Positions 10,076-20,555 of a stretch of 64,000 nucleotides of DNA are shown one piece after another. The stretch covers positions 372,001-436,000 of the forward strand of contig JAIXMN010000010.1 of the NCBI GenBank assembly GCA_025716815.1, read 5' to 3'. A program made the translations under genes and the position numbers. Positions within the stretch are counted from its first letter, which is position 1, and every line of letters starts with the position of its first letter. The notes beneath the pieces are model-generated. The model worked only from the letters and a program-made list of their open reading frames with translations. It was not told the origin of the DNA and searched no databases. Source of the DNA: Dichotomocladium elegans (Eukaryota > Mucoromycota > Mucoromycetes > Mucorales > Lichtheimiaceae).

Positions 10076-11008
10076 TCAAGGTGCTGATTGCAATAATGTC
10101 GAGCAAAGTAACTTACTAGTTATTATAAAGAAATACTCAATGCCATACCGTGCTACTATGAACGCGTTTCCGCCTTTTTAAATGTCTCTCGAATATGGCA
10201 CATATCACGAATATACGGAAAATCGCGTGATTTCGAAGCACAATGTGACATTGATCATGGAGATCCCTGAAAAGAGACGGTGAATGCTTACGCTTTAAAC
10301 GTCTCTCGCATTCCGCTTAAACATGTGCTTCTTTTATACCCCGTTCAACATCGAAATAGCAGCAGGAATCAATGAAATCATTCATATACTTGGTCGATTC
10401 GATCATGGACGTATGAAAGGTAATACCCTTGATGCGTCAAGGCGCAATCTATGTCAACGAGGGAAAAAAGATTAAGGGAGAAACCCTATTCAAAAAATTA
10501 GCTAATTAATCGTCGGCATAGGTCTTGGTAGAACTTCCTGTGTTGGCCGACAGAAGAAATGATAGTAAAAGGGTAGCCTATCCAGCTATACAGCATTTGC
10601 AATATGTGGGGTAAATGGATAAGCTGGTGAAAATTTGCGGACATTGAGGATGGATAGCTTTATCTGTACATATCGCTCTACTTGGTACTTAGCTATACTG
10701 AGTAACGAAGTTAAAAGTACTGGAAAGAAGTGATATTTTTGAGAATGCGATAGTTGAAGATCAGTTTGTGCATTCTGTGATCAAAAAGGATGGTTGGGGC
10801 GCTTGTGATTTAGTAATAAGTGCATAACGGACGCCTGTTAGAGCATGTCATCTGACAGGGTGATTAAGCAGAACTGCTAAGCCTATTCACCATTCGTGGT
10901 GGTGTTGTGTTACAAAAGCTAGAACGAATACTTACTCATAATAAATGTGAATTTCTTTAACGCCTTTTTCCCCTCCAAAGTTTTCCTTATACTCTTGTTC
11001 ACCATAAA
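10076..11008. other. unique centre of the foldback element, non-coding part
   Basis: About 930 bases between the left arm and the cargo frame. I see no coding frame and no transposase motif. It may hold the promoter of the frame that starts at 11009. Confidence 0.4.
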
Positions 11009-11719
11009 ATGGCTTCCTCAAAATCCAACAAAACCTCGGCACGCACTGTTGCCAAGGTCACGAAACACCATTATCGACCGGTAATCCCTTCGCAAACACG
11101 CTTGCAACTTGCGCATAGGTGTTCCCCAGTCGTTACGCGACGTTTGACCAGATCTATGGCATCACTAGATCTTCGTGGAGATGGTATGAGTAAGACTGGT
11201 CGTCCATTTCGAGAAAAGGGCAATGATCCATATCAGAAACTCTACAAAATACAGCCTCATTAAAAGACAGACATAGCTGATACCCAGGCCAGTCCTATGA
11301 GTGAGGACGATGACGATGACGATGGCGATGACGTGAACGACAATGGTGAAGGCGGTGAAGAGATCGATCTCGAAGGAGGAATGTTGGATAGGATGAATGA
11401 TTTGGCGTTCACCAAATACCGCTTCCAGGTCGACGAAACGGAAAGCGATTGCAGTACTGGCAGTGAAAGTGATAGTGATGAGGCCAATACCAACTACGAC
11501 GCTCGTAGAGACAGTACTGTGATAGAAATCTCCCAATCAGCTCGACAAATGTCAACCTTGCGGTCGCTGTTGCCAGCGAATGCTATTCTTACATTAGATC
11601 TAGACATTAACTGCAGCTTGACTTTGTTGAAGACCAGCAAGGTCCTGTCGATGTCAAGGCTTACGTTTGCAAAAGACAAGGGTGCACACATGTGTCGAAA
11701 GAAGCGGCAAATAGAGTAG
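11009..11719 (+). pseudogene. cargo reading frame of the foldback element with internal stop
   Basis: Two open stretches, 11009-11263 and 11297-11719, are in the same frame and are separated by one TAA at 11261-11263. The first begins after AAAATGGC, a good start context. It encodes a basic serine/arginine-rich segment (MASSKSNKTSARTVAK, TRRLTRSMASL). The second is strongly acidic (SEDDDDDDGDD; later DETESDCSTGSESDSDE). The frame enters the right arm near 11573. No domain is recognised. A basic head joined to an acidic middle suggests a captured or element-specific nuclear protein, now broken. A small intron around the TAA is possible, but I do not see a convincing pair of splice sites. Confidence 0.4.
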
Positions 11720-12649
11720 CAGCATGGTTTTCGTGAGAAAGCAGAATCTCGGAGAAGTTGTTGCCATTTCTCTTTTTCCCTCACAATAGCTTGTGTTTAA
11801 TTAAGAGCAGGATGGTTCGTTTTGCACATGTTCAAAAGTATAATGCGAGGGCGCACTACCAGAAAAAGGGTGGGAAGCGCATCGATATTTCAATTAACCG
11901 CGTCTCGCCCATTTTTATTCTCCTACTGTACCATTCTCTCCCGTTTTGTTTTTAAGCTTTAAAGGCTTTCTTTTATTTTCCAGACAATCACTGTCTCCTT
12001 TTTACCTCCACGTTCACGCCATTCACCCATCTTATTCTTACATTGTGGCGAACTAGCCAATGGCCAATTGCCAGCTTTGCTGCACAGAAATGGCGACGGA
12101 TGACAAGAAAAGAATACAGCATGCCGAGTTTGGTACCTTTCAGCAGCTGCCAGTCTCCCACTGTTCGCCGCTTTTTCTTTTAATCGCACAAATGTTCAAG
12201 TTAAGTGCGGCAAGAGAGATTGCGAAATATATAGAGATGCCATGCGAACAAAATAAAAGTGCGTTCCAAATGCGACTTGGCAGTAACCAAATGGGATTAC
12301 TAAAACCGAGAACTTGCATTGTTTGCGCGAATGTCCTTGCCAACCAAATCCAAAAAAAAGAATCCTCTTGACGATAAAATAATACTGCAGGATCCAACAT
12401 CTTTGTATGTGGCATCGACCTTCGAAATGCTGCCGAACAACTGGGCTGTGGGAGACGAATTGGATAGACGAAAAAACGAAAAACCTCGATGATTTTTTGC
12501 GAATTCAATAGCCGCTGCCGGCCAAATTCAGGGCCGCAATTCACCAACAACCAAAGTTTCTATGCCCAAACTTTTCTCAGCAATAACGAACTAAAAAATA
12601 CGGCAACGAACAACTAATCCTTGTCGCAAACTTCTTCTTGAAAATCCTG
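11573..12649 (-). repeat. right arm of the foldback element
   Basis: Inverted partner of 8999-10075, of equal length, ending CTTGAAAATCCTG before the TA at 12650-12651. Confidence 0.9.
12060..12371 (+). CDS. possible arm-encoded CxxC small protein (right copy)
   Basis: Encodes the same 103 residues as 9278-9589, with the paired CQLC and CIVC motifs. Two copies in convergent orientation would survive as long as the arms are homogenised. Function is unknown, and it may not be a gene. Confidence 0.3.
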   Translation: MANCQLCCTEMATDDKKRIQHAEFGTFQQLPVSHCSPLFLLIAQMFKLSAAREIAKYIEMPCEQNKSAFQMRLGSNQMGLLKPRTCIVCANVLANQIQKKESS

Positions 12650-12651
12650 TA

Positions 12652-13260
12652 CTTCTTGCCATCCAAGACGATATTCCAGACATCAGTTTTCCAGTCTGCC
12701 TTTGGTGTGTATTCTGCCAGCCAATTCCTTCCAAGGATTACGTCAAATTTGGTGTCTAGCACATATGCAGCGACCTTCATATCACAACCGGATAGTGAGA
12801 ATGGGAACGCCACCTTCTTGGAGATCTTCAGTCTGTGTCCGCCAGCAGTTTCAACATCGCGCGCCACAATATCAATTTTATCCAAGTCCTTGCAAAACCT
12901 TGATGAAACATAACTTGCACTTGCACCTGTATCGATCAGAGCCAAAATACGCTTTTTCCTTGTCATGCCACCATACAATGGTAACGATTCACCCGTGCAA
13001 GCGTTCAACTCTTCCAAGTGACAGCAATCTTCTCGCAGCTCTTTCTCCTCAGTGTGAGCATTTTGAACAGCATCATCACTGCGTTGGCCACCCACAGCTG
13101 CGTCCACCAATCCATCACTTGGAGTAACCTGCATGCCCTCAACATTAGTATCAGACGCTACAGAACTTTCCTTGCCTTGGTGGATAACATTGGCCAACCC
13201 CACTGGAGAATCCTTTTCTTGTGGACCCTTGTGAACAATCCCCTGATCCTCCAGCGACCG
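12652..13260 (-). pseudogene. Gypsy aspartic protease region, cut by the foldback insertion
   Basis: The frame shows LALIDTGASASYVSSRF, the DTGA active-site motif of retroviral-type aspartic proteases. Further on, FDVILGRNWLAEY is the second conserved block (ILG-x-x-W/L). The protein runs up to the insertion point, ending LDGKKY before the TA at 12650-12651, and resumes on the other side at 8996 toward the reverse transcriptase. Upstream it overlaps the end of gag in a different frame, consistent with translation by frameshift in the intact element. Confidence 0.85.
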
Positions 13261-13313
13261 GTTTTGCTTCTTCTTAAGGGGAAGTTCATGGCTGCACGTA
13301 CGTTTCCCCTTGC

Positions 13314-14228
13314 TTACGCACGTGCGTTGCCAAAATCCTGGCTTGATGATTGTGCTTGGGTTTGGTCATTGTTGTTGCTTCTTGGTTGTCGACACTCACG
13401 ACGATAATGACCCATTCGATCGCAACGGAAACAGCGAATACGTGAACGATTTGATTGTGCCGGGGAGAGAGCATCCAATTCCATAGGTGTTGGCTCAGAG
13501 GTAGTGTATGTGTTACGAGTAGCACCATGATGGCCAAAACCAAAAGCAGGACGAGAATTGTGTAGACCGCGAGCCACTCGTTGAGCACTTTCGTATGATT
13601 CAGCCAGTTCGTACGCCTTGTGGAGAGTATCCGGTTTGTGGATCAGCACATGCAGCTTGACTTGATATTTTAGACCGTTGGTGAAAACAAACAGAGCATC
13701 CTTGACATCCATATTAGGTAGTTCGAGCATGATATCCCGGAAGGCATGGACGTAAGAAGACACCGAGCCACGCTGCTGTAACCCTTGAAGCTTTTGTCGA
13801 GCAATTTGTTCGGCATTTTCGGGCTTGAATTCTGTACAGAATGCATCGCAAAATTGTTGCCATGTTTGGGGGGTCGCCACATTTGTGTCGGACTCTAATT
13901 GACGCCACCAAGTAATAGCACCATCTCGGAGTAGAGCCACAGCAAACAACATGCGTTGATGATCATGGCGCATTTGCACCAATTCGCAATACTTTTCGAT
14001 AGTGTACAACCAAGCATCGACCTTGCGCGAATTACGTTCACCGGAGAAAGTGTCAGGTTTGACAGGTCGGAGGGCTTGCAAAAAAGTCCGATTGTCTTCT
14101 TGTCCAGTACCATGCATGAACTCGTCTTCCTGTGGGACTTGCTGTTGTCGTTGCAGTAGTTGTTGCAGTGACTGCATTACCGTCATCAGAGCTTGTTGCT
14201 CGAAGGTAAGACTGTTATCGGTGTCCAT
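13314..14228 (-). CDS. gag: Gypsy Gag polyprotein
   Basis: An intact 304-residue frame starting MDTDNSLTFEQQALM. A glutamine-rich stretch (LLQRQQQVPQ) leads to KPDTFSGERN, then VDAWLYTIEKYC, ALLRDGAITWW and FCTEFKP, the usual capsid-domain order. A single CCHC knuckle, CFRCDRMGHYRREC, lies near the C-terminus and would bind RNA. The C-terminus is basic and Gln/Ser-rich. The ATG lies about 100 bases downstream of the LTR at 14330. Unlike pol, gag has no visible break. Its product would package the element RNA into virus-like particles in the cytoplasm. Confidence 0.88.
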   Translation of the reverse strand: MDTDNSLTFEQQALMTVMQSLQQLLQRQQQVPQEDEFMHGTGQEDNRTFLQALRPVKPDTFSGERNSRKVDAWLYTIEKYCELVQMRHDHQRMLFAVALLRDGAITWWRQLESDTNVATPQTWQQFCDAFCTEFKPENAEQIARQKLQGLQQRGSVSSYVHAFRDIMLELPNMDVKDALFVFTNGLKYQVKLHVLIHKPDTLHKAYELAESYESAQRVARGLHNSRPAFGFGHHGATRNTYTTSEPTPMELDALSPAQSNRSRIRCFRCDRMGHYRRECRQPRSNNNDQTQAQSSSQDFGNARA

Positions 14229-14329
14229 GGTAAGTCAGTTGTTGGGTAGTAGTTCTTGTTAAGCAAAATAAAGTCGTATCCAATCTTGATCTTGTATTCA
14301 GTGGGAACGAATGAGCATCAGCTACCAGT

Positions 14330-14823
14330 TGTCGGTTTTCTTGTTTCCTAGTTGTCTTGTCTCTTTCCGCTTTTGTAATAATATCTTTATCCAGCCCAAA
14401 GAGTACTCAAACTAGCAGTAAACAAGAGGATATGCGCCGAGGAAGCCTTGATTTCAGGAGGAAGCGGAATATAAGAATAAGAGTAGATAGATTGACTGTT
14501 CTTTATTGTAGTAAAGGATACAGCTGATATTTATACTAATGTCTAAAGAAGATACTAGCAAAAGCTACTGATGGTTCTAGAGACATCCTTTTTCTAGAAG
14601 AGTCGACGTGACATGACTGGTGTGGTGGGGAAGTGATCGTGGAGCAAGTTCCAGAAGATGCCAGGAAGCGCCATGGCATTTTAGCTTCCGAAAGGCACGT
14701 GACAAGAGGGATGTCTGGGATCACGTGCTTCGAATTGAGAGCTTGGGTCGACCAGGATTCCTGGGCTTGAATCTTTGCCTTGATTTGGCAGTCCTGGAGC
14801 CAAAACTCCGTTCGTCCACGACA
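14330..14823 (-). repeat. 5' LTR of the Gypsy element
   Basis: A 494-bp partner of 5457-5950 with ends TGTCGTGGACG and AAAACCGACA on the minus strand. It carries the Gypsy promoter. A 2-base spacer and the primer-binding TGGTAGCTGATG follow at 14327-14316. Confidence 0.88.
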
Positions 14824-15088
14824 AAAGAGAAGCGATTCCTTGGTGTAGACAAACAGTTTATTTGGAAAGAGAAGGCGGTATGGAACGTGTGCTCAATAAA
14901 GCGGTCGCTCTCGCCAGATCGACAAGGTGGCTGCGGCATGAAAAACCCAGAGTGGCTGGGAAAAATGAAGGGGCAAGAAGAAAAAAGAAAAGAGAAAGAG
15001 ATAAAAATGGGAACAATGGGGTCGACAAAAGTGGAGAAGAAGAAACTATCTAAAGGGGGAGTGGGAGTGACAACGAGAAAAGAGAGGG
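14824..15088. other. presumed 3' untranslated part of the LINE fragment
   Basis: Purine-rich sequence without a gene, lying just downstream of the LINE frame on the minus strand and cut by the Gypsy LTR at 14823. Confidence 0.35.
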
Positions 15089-15803
15089 TTAGGGATCAAG
15101 AACGAAATCATCCAGGATTGCTTCGGTTGCATGAACAGGGACAGGACGCTCGAGCCACCGGAGAAGAGATCCGCCGAGGTCGGGGTCTTGCGAGGCGGAG
15201 AAATCCTCATCAAGGTGACACGCCATGTCGACCTCTAGGAGGATCTGGCACACCACTGGCCAGGTGCGTTGCCAGTATTTGATGCGGGAGGAGGAGGTGA
15301 TCTCAGAGCATGGCGGCTGGTTGAGGACCAATGAGAGCGGATCGCGATGATCATCATCATTGGCGACCCTCAACCGAGCGTGCATGTTGAGGCAGAAAAT
15401 GAGGTGACGGCGGCTTGTGTGATCATGCTTACACCAGCATGGTTTAGGGCGGCCAGGGAGCCAGCCCATACGCCAGCGGATGCAGCGGCTGCGTTCCTTG
15501 TTCGTCATCGGCAAGTACATGACCGGGTCAATGCCAAGGCGTGGACGGCATGCGCTTAGGAGGATGGCGCGGGAGGAAGCGAGCTGGTCGGCGAGGCGGT
15601 CTTGCAAACAGCTGCGGATGGCACCTTTCAAGTCCACTCTTGAGGCTTGATGCCTAGGACGAGAAAGGGCCACCCACACCGAAGAGCGATGCAACTTCGG
15701 CCAAAGGTGTCTGGGCTGCTTGATGGAAGGGAGGAGTGCGGAAAGGAGGGTGTCGTCAGGCAAGTTGTATGCACGGTGCACAAATTTGGCCTGGAGGATG
15801 GCA
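15089..15803 (-). pseudogene. C-terminal fragment of a LINE-type reverse transcriptase
   Basis: A minus-strand frame of about 235 codons open to its upstream edge at the LTR. It contains CRPRLGIDPVMYLPM, SRCIRWRMGWLPG, and then a Cys/His cluster C-x-C..H..RRHLIFCL. This resembles the C-terminal domain of non-LTR retrotransposon proteins seen in Mucorales. The polymerase domain with its YADD motif should lie upstream but is absent: the coding sequence stops exactly where the chromovirus LTR begins at 15804. The other side of that element does not resume the LINE. It is therefore a dead fragment. Confidence 0.6.
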
Positions 15804-16120
15804 TGTAGCAGTAGCTACAGTGACGGGTCACTCTTGACCGACGACCAAGATACTACAAGGATAACGATCACGATCAAGACCGCATCTCCGGCGACGACAT
15901 TATGTACCACACTCACTTTCTCTGTACGACGATCCTATATGTATACCACTGTAATTACCCCGCTACTGTTTACTATATAAACAAGGATGCCCTGTGACGT
16001 CGGGCATCCCCACGTTGTATTATTATAATCATCGTTCTTCTCGTCGCGTTCGCGCTTCCTCCACGCTGTATATCAGACGCTCTTTGTAAGTACTCGCACA
16101 ACAGTGCCTGTACTGTTACA
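15804..16120 (+). repeat. 5' LTR of the chromovirus
   Basis: A 317-bp LTR from TGTAGCAGTAGCTACAG to CTGTACTGTTACA. It contains a TATATAAA box near 15973, followed by CATCCC and a likely transcription start region, as expected for a Pol II LTR promoter. Confidence 0.9.
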
Positions 16121-16395
16121 GTTGGTAGCTGATGTAGTTTCGAACACTGCATCATCTCGACGTGATATACTCGCTTGTTTTTCGACGTTATGAACGACTT
16201 GCCATTTTGCGCGGGTTCCTCTTTACCATAAAAGACACGATGCTCACGGAAACTATCTTTCGACGCTAGGACACACAAAAGAAAGATCAAGTTTCGACGT
16301 ACGAACCACACCACCGCCACCCAAGTCTCTCTCGCCTCCTCTGTTTCCTCTGTCGACCTTTCTCACAAACCTCCTCCCATGTTTCGATCCGACGT
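16121..16395 (+). other. shortened leader where gag should be
   Basis: Between the primer-binding site and the first protease residues there is no gag and no ATG in the pol frame. The pol frame opens after a TAG near 16268 and runs without ATG into GYPARILIDSGA. An internal deletion that removed gag is the simplest reading. Confidence 0.55.
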
Positions 16396-19300
16396 GATGG
16401 ACTGGTCAATGGGTACCCAGCCCGGATTTTAATTGACAGTGGCGCTACGCACGATTTTGTGACCAGCTCTTTCCTGAACCGTTTCCAATTGAGCGACGAA
16501 TTGGTCAACGACGAACGAATGTCTTCAGTGACGTTTGCCAATGGCAGCATTGGTAACTCGCTGGCATACATTGACGCTACTATCGTAATGGACGATTTCA
16601 ATTCCTCAGTACGGTTATATACAGGTATTGTCAGTAACTCCCATGACGTTCTTTTGGGAAAAAGCTGGCTTTACGACGAGAACCCCAATATTGACTGGCG
16701 GACGAACAAGATGAGCCCTTCCGACGTTCCAATTCAAGTCGAGATCAATTATGCATCCCGGCATGAAGGGAATCAGCTCATCGACGCGCCTGACGGGGAA
16801 AGCTTTGTGGTCCTCTTTACGGAGAAGTTAGAGTCTGACGGAACCAAGGTTTTCGTACCAGGGTTAGACAAACTTCTCAAGGACTATGCTGACGTATTTC
16901 CCGACGATCTTCCTACTGGGCTGCCACCTGAACGCGACGTTGAACACACCATCCCTCTAGAGCCAGACGCACGACCACCAGCTCAACGTCTATACCGCTT
17001 ATCCACACGTGAGTTGGCAGAGCTGAAACGGACGCTCGACGATTTATTGGCAAAGGGGTGGATTAAACCGTCCAGTGCGCCTTATGGTGCACCGGTTCTG
17101 TTTGTGGGCAAGAAGGATGGTACCCTACGAATGGTAGTGGATTATCGAGCTTTGAATCGCGTTACTATAAAGGGCCGATACCCATTACCTCGCACCGACG
17201 ATCTCATGGAGCAGCTCCGTGGTGCCAGAGTGTTCTCGAAGATGGACCTTCGTTCTGGCTATTACCAAATACGAGTCAAGGAAGACGATGTCCCAAAAAC
17301 CAGTTTCCTGACGAGATATGGACTCTACGCTTTTACGGTTATGCCAATGGGTCTAGCTTCGGCTCCCTCGACGTTTATGCGGGCTCTCAACAACGTTTTT
17401 CACGACCTCCTCGACGAGTGCGTTATTGTTTACTTGGATGATATTCTCGTCTACAGTAAGACGCCTGAGGATCACGCCAAACACCTGAATAAGGTTTTGG
17501 GACGACTACGTCAACACAAGCTCTACGCCAAATGGTCTAAGTGTGCTTTCGGGATGTCTCGACTTGAGTTCCTTGGACATGAGGTAGGGGCTGACGGTGT
17601 ACGGTGTGAGCCTAGAAAGCTCGACGCGGTCACGAAGTGGACGGCGCCCAAAAGTGTGGGTGACCTCCAGACGTTTCTCGGATTTTGTAACTATTATCGA
17701 CGCTTTGTGCACCAGTACGCAGAGGTTACTGTGCCCCTCAACGAACTCCTTCGTAAGGATTTCCTTGGACGTGGGTGACGCGCAACAGACGCTTTTGACG
17801 AACTAAAGCGACGGCTTACCTCTGCCCCTGTTCTTGCACTTCCTGATCCCTCTCGACGCTTTTACGTGCACACCGACGCATCGACTACGTGCTATGGTGG
17901 CATTCTCTCCCAGGAACAGGACGATGGTCTTTTGCACCCTGTCGCTTTTGCATCTCGGACTTTGAAAGGTGCAGAACGGAATTATCCCGTACACGAACTC
18001 GAGTTGCTTGCGGTTATTTTTTGTCTTAGTGAATGGCGCCATCATTTGGACGGGCGTCGCTTTACGCTCTTCACGGACAACCGCGCTATCTCCACTCTTC
18101 ACACAAACACGAATCTCTCTTCCCGACAGGCACGATGGCTGGAAAAATTCATGTCTTACCAGTTCGACGTTTATCATATTCCTCGCGAAAAAGAACGCGG
18201 CCGCTGACGCTCTCTCTAAGCGGCCTCCGGATGAGCCGACGCATGCCGACGCCCACATGGCGATACATCATATGGCTCTTGTGGTCCGGGGGGAGACGCT
18301 TGGCCACGATCTTATCAAATATTATTGTAAGGACGCACTGTGGACCGACGTTATTGCCAAGTTACGAACCGGGGAGGAGGTTGACGGTGAATACTCGATG
18401 GAGGACGGCATATTATATCGAGTTGTGGATGGACGACGACGAATCTGTGTCCCTCGCATGCCGACGCTGTTAAATCGTATATTGCATGACGCACATGATG
18501 CACCAGTAGCAGGGCATAGGGGGATCGACGCAACGCTCGAGCGCGTAGGACGCATTTACTACTGGCCTCATATGAGCAAAACTGTCCGACGATATATATC
18601 CACGTGCGACATGTGTCAAAGGGTGAAACCGACGAACTCTAAGCCTGCAGGCCTCTTGCAACCATTGCAACGGGCTCAGGGACGTTGGGCATCAGTCTCC
18701 ATGGACTTTATTACGCATTTGCCCAAGACGAAACGCAATTTCGACGCTATCGCAGTATTTGTGGATCGCTTCTCCAAGCGTGCCCACTTTGCTCCATGCA
18801 AGACGACTGATACTGCTGAAGATTTTGCTGATCTGTTCTTTCGAGAGATTTATCGCCAGCATGGTCTACCCGACGATCTTGTAAGTGATCGTGACGTACG
18901 TTTTACCTCTCGATTCTGGGCCGCTCTCACGAAGATGCTTGGCATCAAACGCAATTTATCGACGGCTTTCCATCCTCAAAGCGACGGACAGACGGAACGC
19001 ACGAATCGGACGCTCGAAGACATGCTGCGCAATTACGTCGCTTATGACCAACGTGACTGGGATCGATGGTTACCAATTCTAGAGCATACGTATAACGACA
19101 CCAAGCACGCCTCGATTGGCATCACGCCTTTCTTCGCCGACTTGGGACGGAATGTCTCTCCTGCTCTGACGCCTGGTACTCCATCAGACGTGGCTTCGGC
19201 CGACGAATTGGCTAGCAAACTTGACTCCATCCGCAAAGAGGTGCTTTTACAGCTCGACGCTGCGGCAGAACGACAAGCTAAGTATGCTAATGCCAGACGC

Positions 19301-19792
19301 CGTGAAGTGGAATTGGAAGTGGGTATGCAAGTTCTTGTTAGAACGACGAATATCAATCCCGACGTATACTCCTCTTCCCCGACGAAGAAGTTACTGCCAC
19401 GATGGGCAGGCCCTTACAAGATCCTGGAACGTATTGGGCCTGTGGCATATCGTCTTGCACTCCCTGAGACGATGACGGCTCATGACGTTTTTCATATCAG
19501 TGCTCTGAAGGTTTATAATGAACCTGACGATGAAGAGCGACGGCCGGACAGACCTCCAGCAGTCATTACACGAACGAACGAATATGAGGTCGACGAGATT
19601 TTGGACGCACGCACCCGACGCGGCAAAACCCAATACCTTGTTCTTTGGAAGGGGTATCCACGTCACGAAGCCACCTGGGAACCTGCGTCAAATCTGACCA
19701 ACGCTAAGGAGTCTCTCCGACGTTTCCATGAGCAAAAGTCTATAGTGGATGTTGTTTCACCGACTCGCCGCTCACGCCGTTTAGGCAAATAA
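16396..19792 (+). pseudogene. pol: chromovirus pol: protease, RT, RNase H, integrase, chromodomain
   Basis: The protease motif ILIDSGATHDF is at about 16425. The reverse transcriptase has WIKPSSAPYGAPVLF, KMDLRSGYYQI and the catalytic YLDDILVYS. RNase H begins VHTDASTTCYGGIL with DNRAISTL. The integrase carries an H-H-C-C zinc domain (GHRGIDA...CDMCQR) and DFITHLP, VSDRDVRF and TERTNRT as the DDE acids. The C-terminus is a chromodomain (YEVDEILDARTRRGKTQYLV, LWKGYPRHEATWEP), known in chromoviruses to direct integration to heterochromatin. Near 17764-17800 three one-base losses cluster within about 35 bases, and near 18190 an A-run has one extra base. The protein is therefore interrupted twice. 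Confidence 0.9.
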
Positions 19793-20555
19793 CCGTTTGG
19801 TTGACGCTCGCCAATCTTGATTGGGACGCTTTGCACGGCTGTTTATACAGCATTCCGCATTTAGGCTTCGTGTCCTTCAGCCTTCTTGCCACGACGAACC
19901 CTGTCTAGTTTCCAATTCTCCTGTCGGGTTGACGTTACGCTTGTTTCCGCTTGCAGTATGTTTGGAGTCTGTTACGCCCTGTTGATGTGATGGGGTTACC
20001 ATTTCCTTGTTACGCTTAGGCAGTATATGCGTTGTGGTGATTTTCGGATCTGATACTTGGCAGTATGTTCTTCATCTGTTACGCTTGCGCTACTTGCAGT
20101 ATTTTGATCTTACCGCCTCTGTCTCGAGACGCCTTTTTTTTCGAGGGGGGAGGAATGGATACACCCATTATATGACCGCCTTAACGACGAATGCTAACAG
20201 CCTTAGGCTACCCGACGATTAATAGGGGTGTTAAGGCCGAAGAGTCATAGGGTTAACGCACGCACGACAACGCCCGTCACTGCTCTCTAGCATACGTATT
20301 TTACAACCAGACCAGACTGTCCTCTGGCTGCGCGCAAGCAGACGCCATCCATAGTCCATGTGGATCACGACGACGATTGTGATGGACGACGTTAGGATGA
20401 CGACGACGACGAAGTGGTTAACTCGTGTCATCTCTGTCTCACAAATTATAGAACACGCAGGTCAATAGACGCATTATATTGACGACGACGATTTCTCCTG
20501 ACGTTTCCTCAGGTTTGTTCCAGTCCAGAGGTGGACTTGGTTTAGAGGGGGAGAA
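19793..20555 (+). other. long non-coding 3' region of the chromovirus
   Basis: About 760 bases between the pol stop and the 3' LTR contain no gene. The sequence is rich in GACG and TACGC motifs like the rest of the element. It ends in the polypurine tract TTTAGAGGGGGAGAA used for plus-strand priming. Confidence 0.6.

Larger units (their letters stand above)
8999..12649. mobile_element. foldback DNA transposon with 1077-bp inverted arms
   Basis: Left arm 8999-10075 and right arm 11573-12649 are inverted copies of equal length with only a few differences. Both tips read CAGGATTTTCAAGAAGAAG, and the host dinucleotide TA is duplicated outside (8997-8998 and 12650-12651). Insertion was into the protease/reverse-transcriptase junction of a Gypsy element. 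The Gypsy frame reads across when the element is ignored: the protease ends LDGKKY and the other side continues [10 protein letters not shown]. The TA duplication and CAG tips fit the Tc1/mariner/pogo group. No transposase is recognisable, so it is presumably mobilised in trans. The arms carry a 103-codon frame each, and the unique centre carries a reading frame with one stop. Confidence 0.9.
5457..14823 (-). mobile_element. Ty3/Gypsy LTR retrotransposon, split by a foldback element
   Basis: Two direct 494-bp LTRs (5457-5950 and 14330-14823) bound a minus-strand gag, protease, reverse transcriptase, RNase H and integrase order, which is the Ty3/Gypsy order. A polypurine tract (GGGAGGGAGTAA on the minus strand, 5951-5963) abuts the 3' LTR. 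The primer-binding site TGGTAGCTGATG lies two bases after the 5' LTR. Without the 3651-bp insertion at 8999-12649 the element would be about 5.7 kb, a normal length. I see no matching 5-bp target duplication at the outer ends. The pol frame is broken by single-base changes near 8405 and 6890, so this copy should be inactive. Its 3' end lies 10 bp from the 5' end of the tRNA-Lys gene. Confidence 0.88.

Noticed and set aside
11009..11263. Histone H3-like tail in the foldback cargo frame
   Set aside because: The resemblance is limited to short Arg/Lys/Thr patterns, and no histone fold follows.
9694..11955. Mirror-image 65-96 codon frames in both foldback arms (for example 9694-9924 and 11758-11955)
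   Set aside because: Low-complexity frames without motifs, duplicated only because the arms are repeats. Only the CxxC frame was kept, at low confidence.
5457..14823. A 5-bp target duplication for the split Gypsy element
   Set aside because: Flanks TTCTT and AAAGA are not direct repeats.
16396..19792. Programmed ribosomal frameshifting as explanation of the pol breaks
   Set aside because: The breaks lie inside catalytic modules and in homopolymers, not at the gag-pol junction, so decay or sequence error is simpler.
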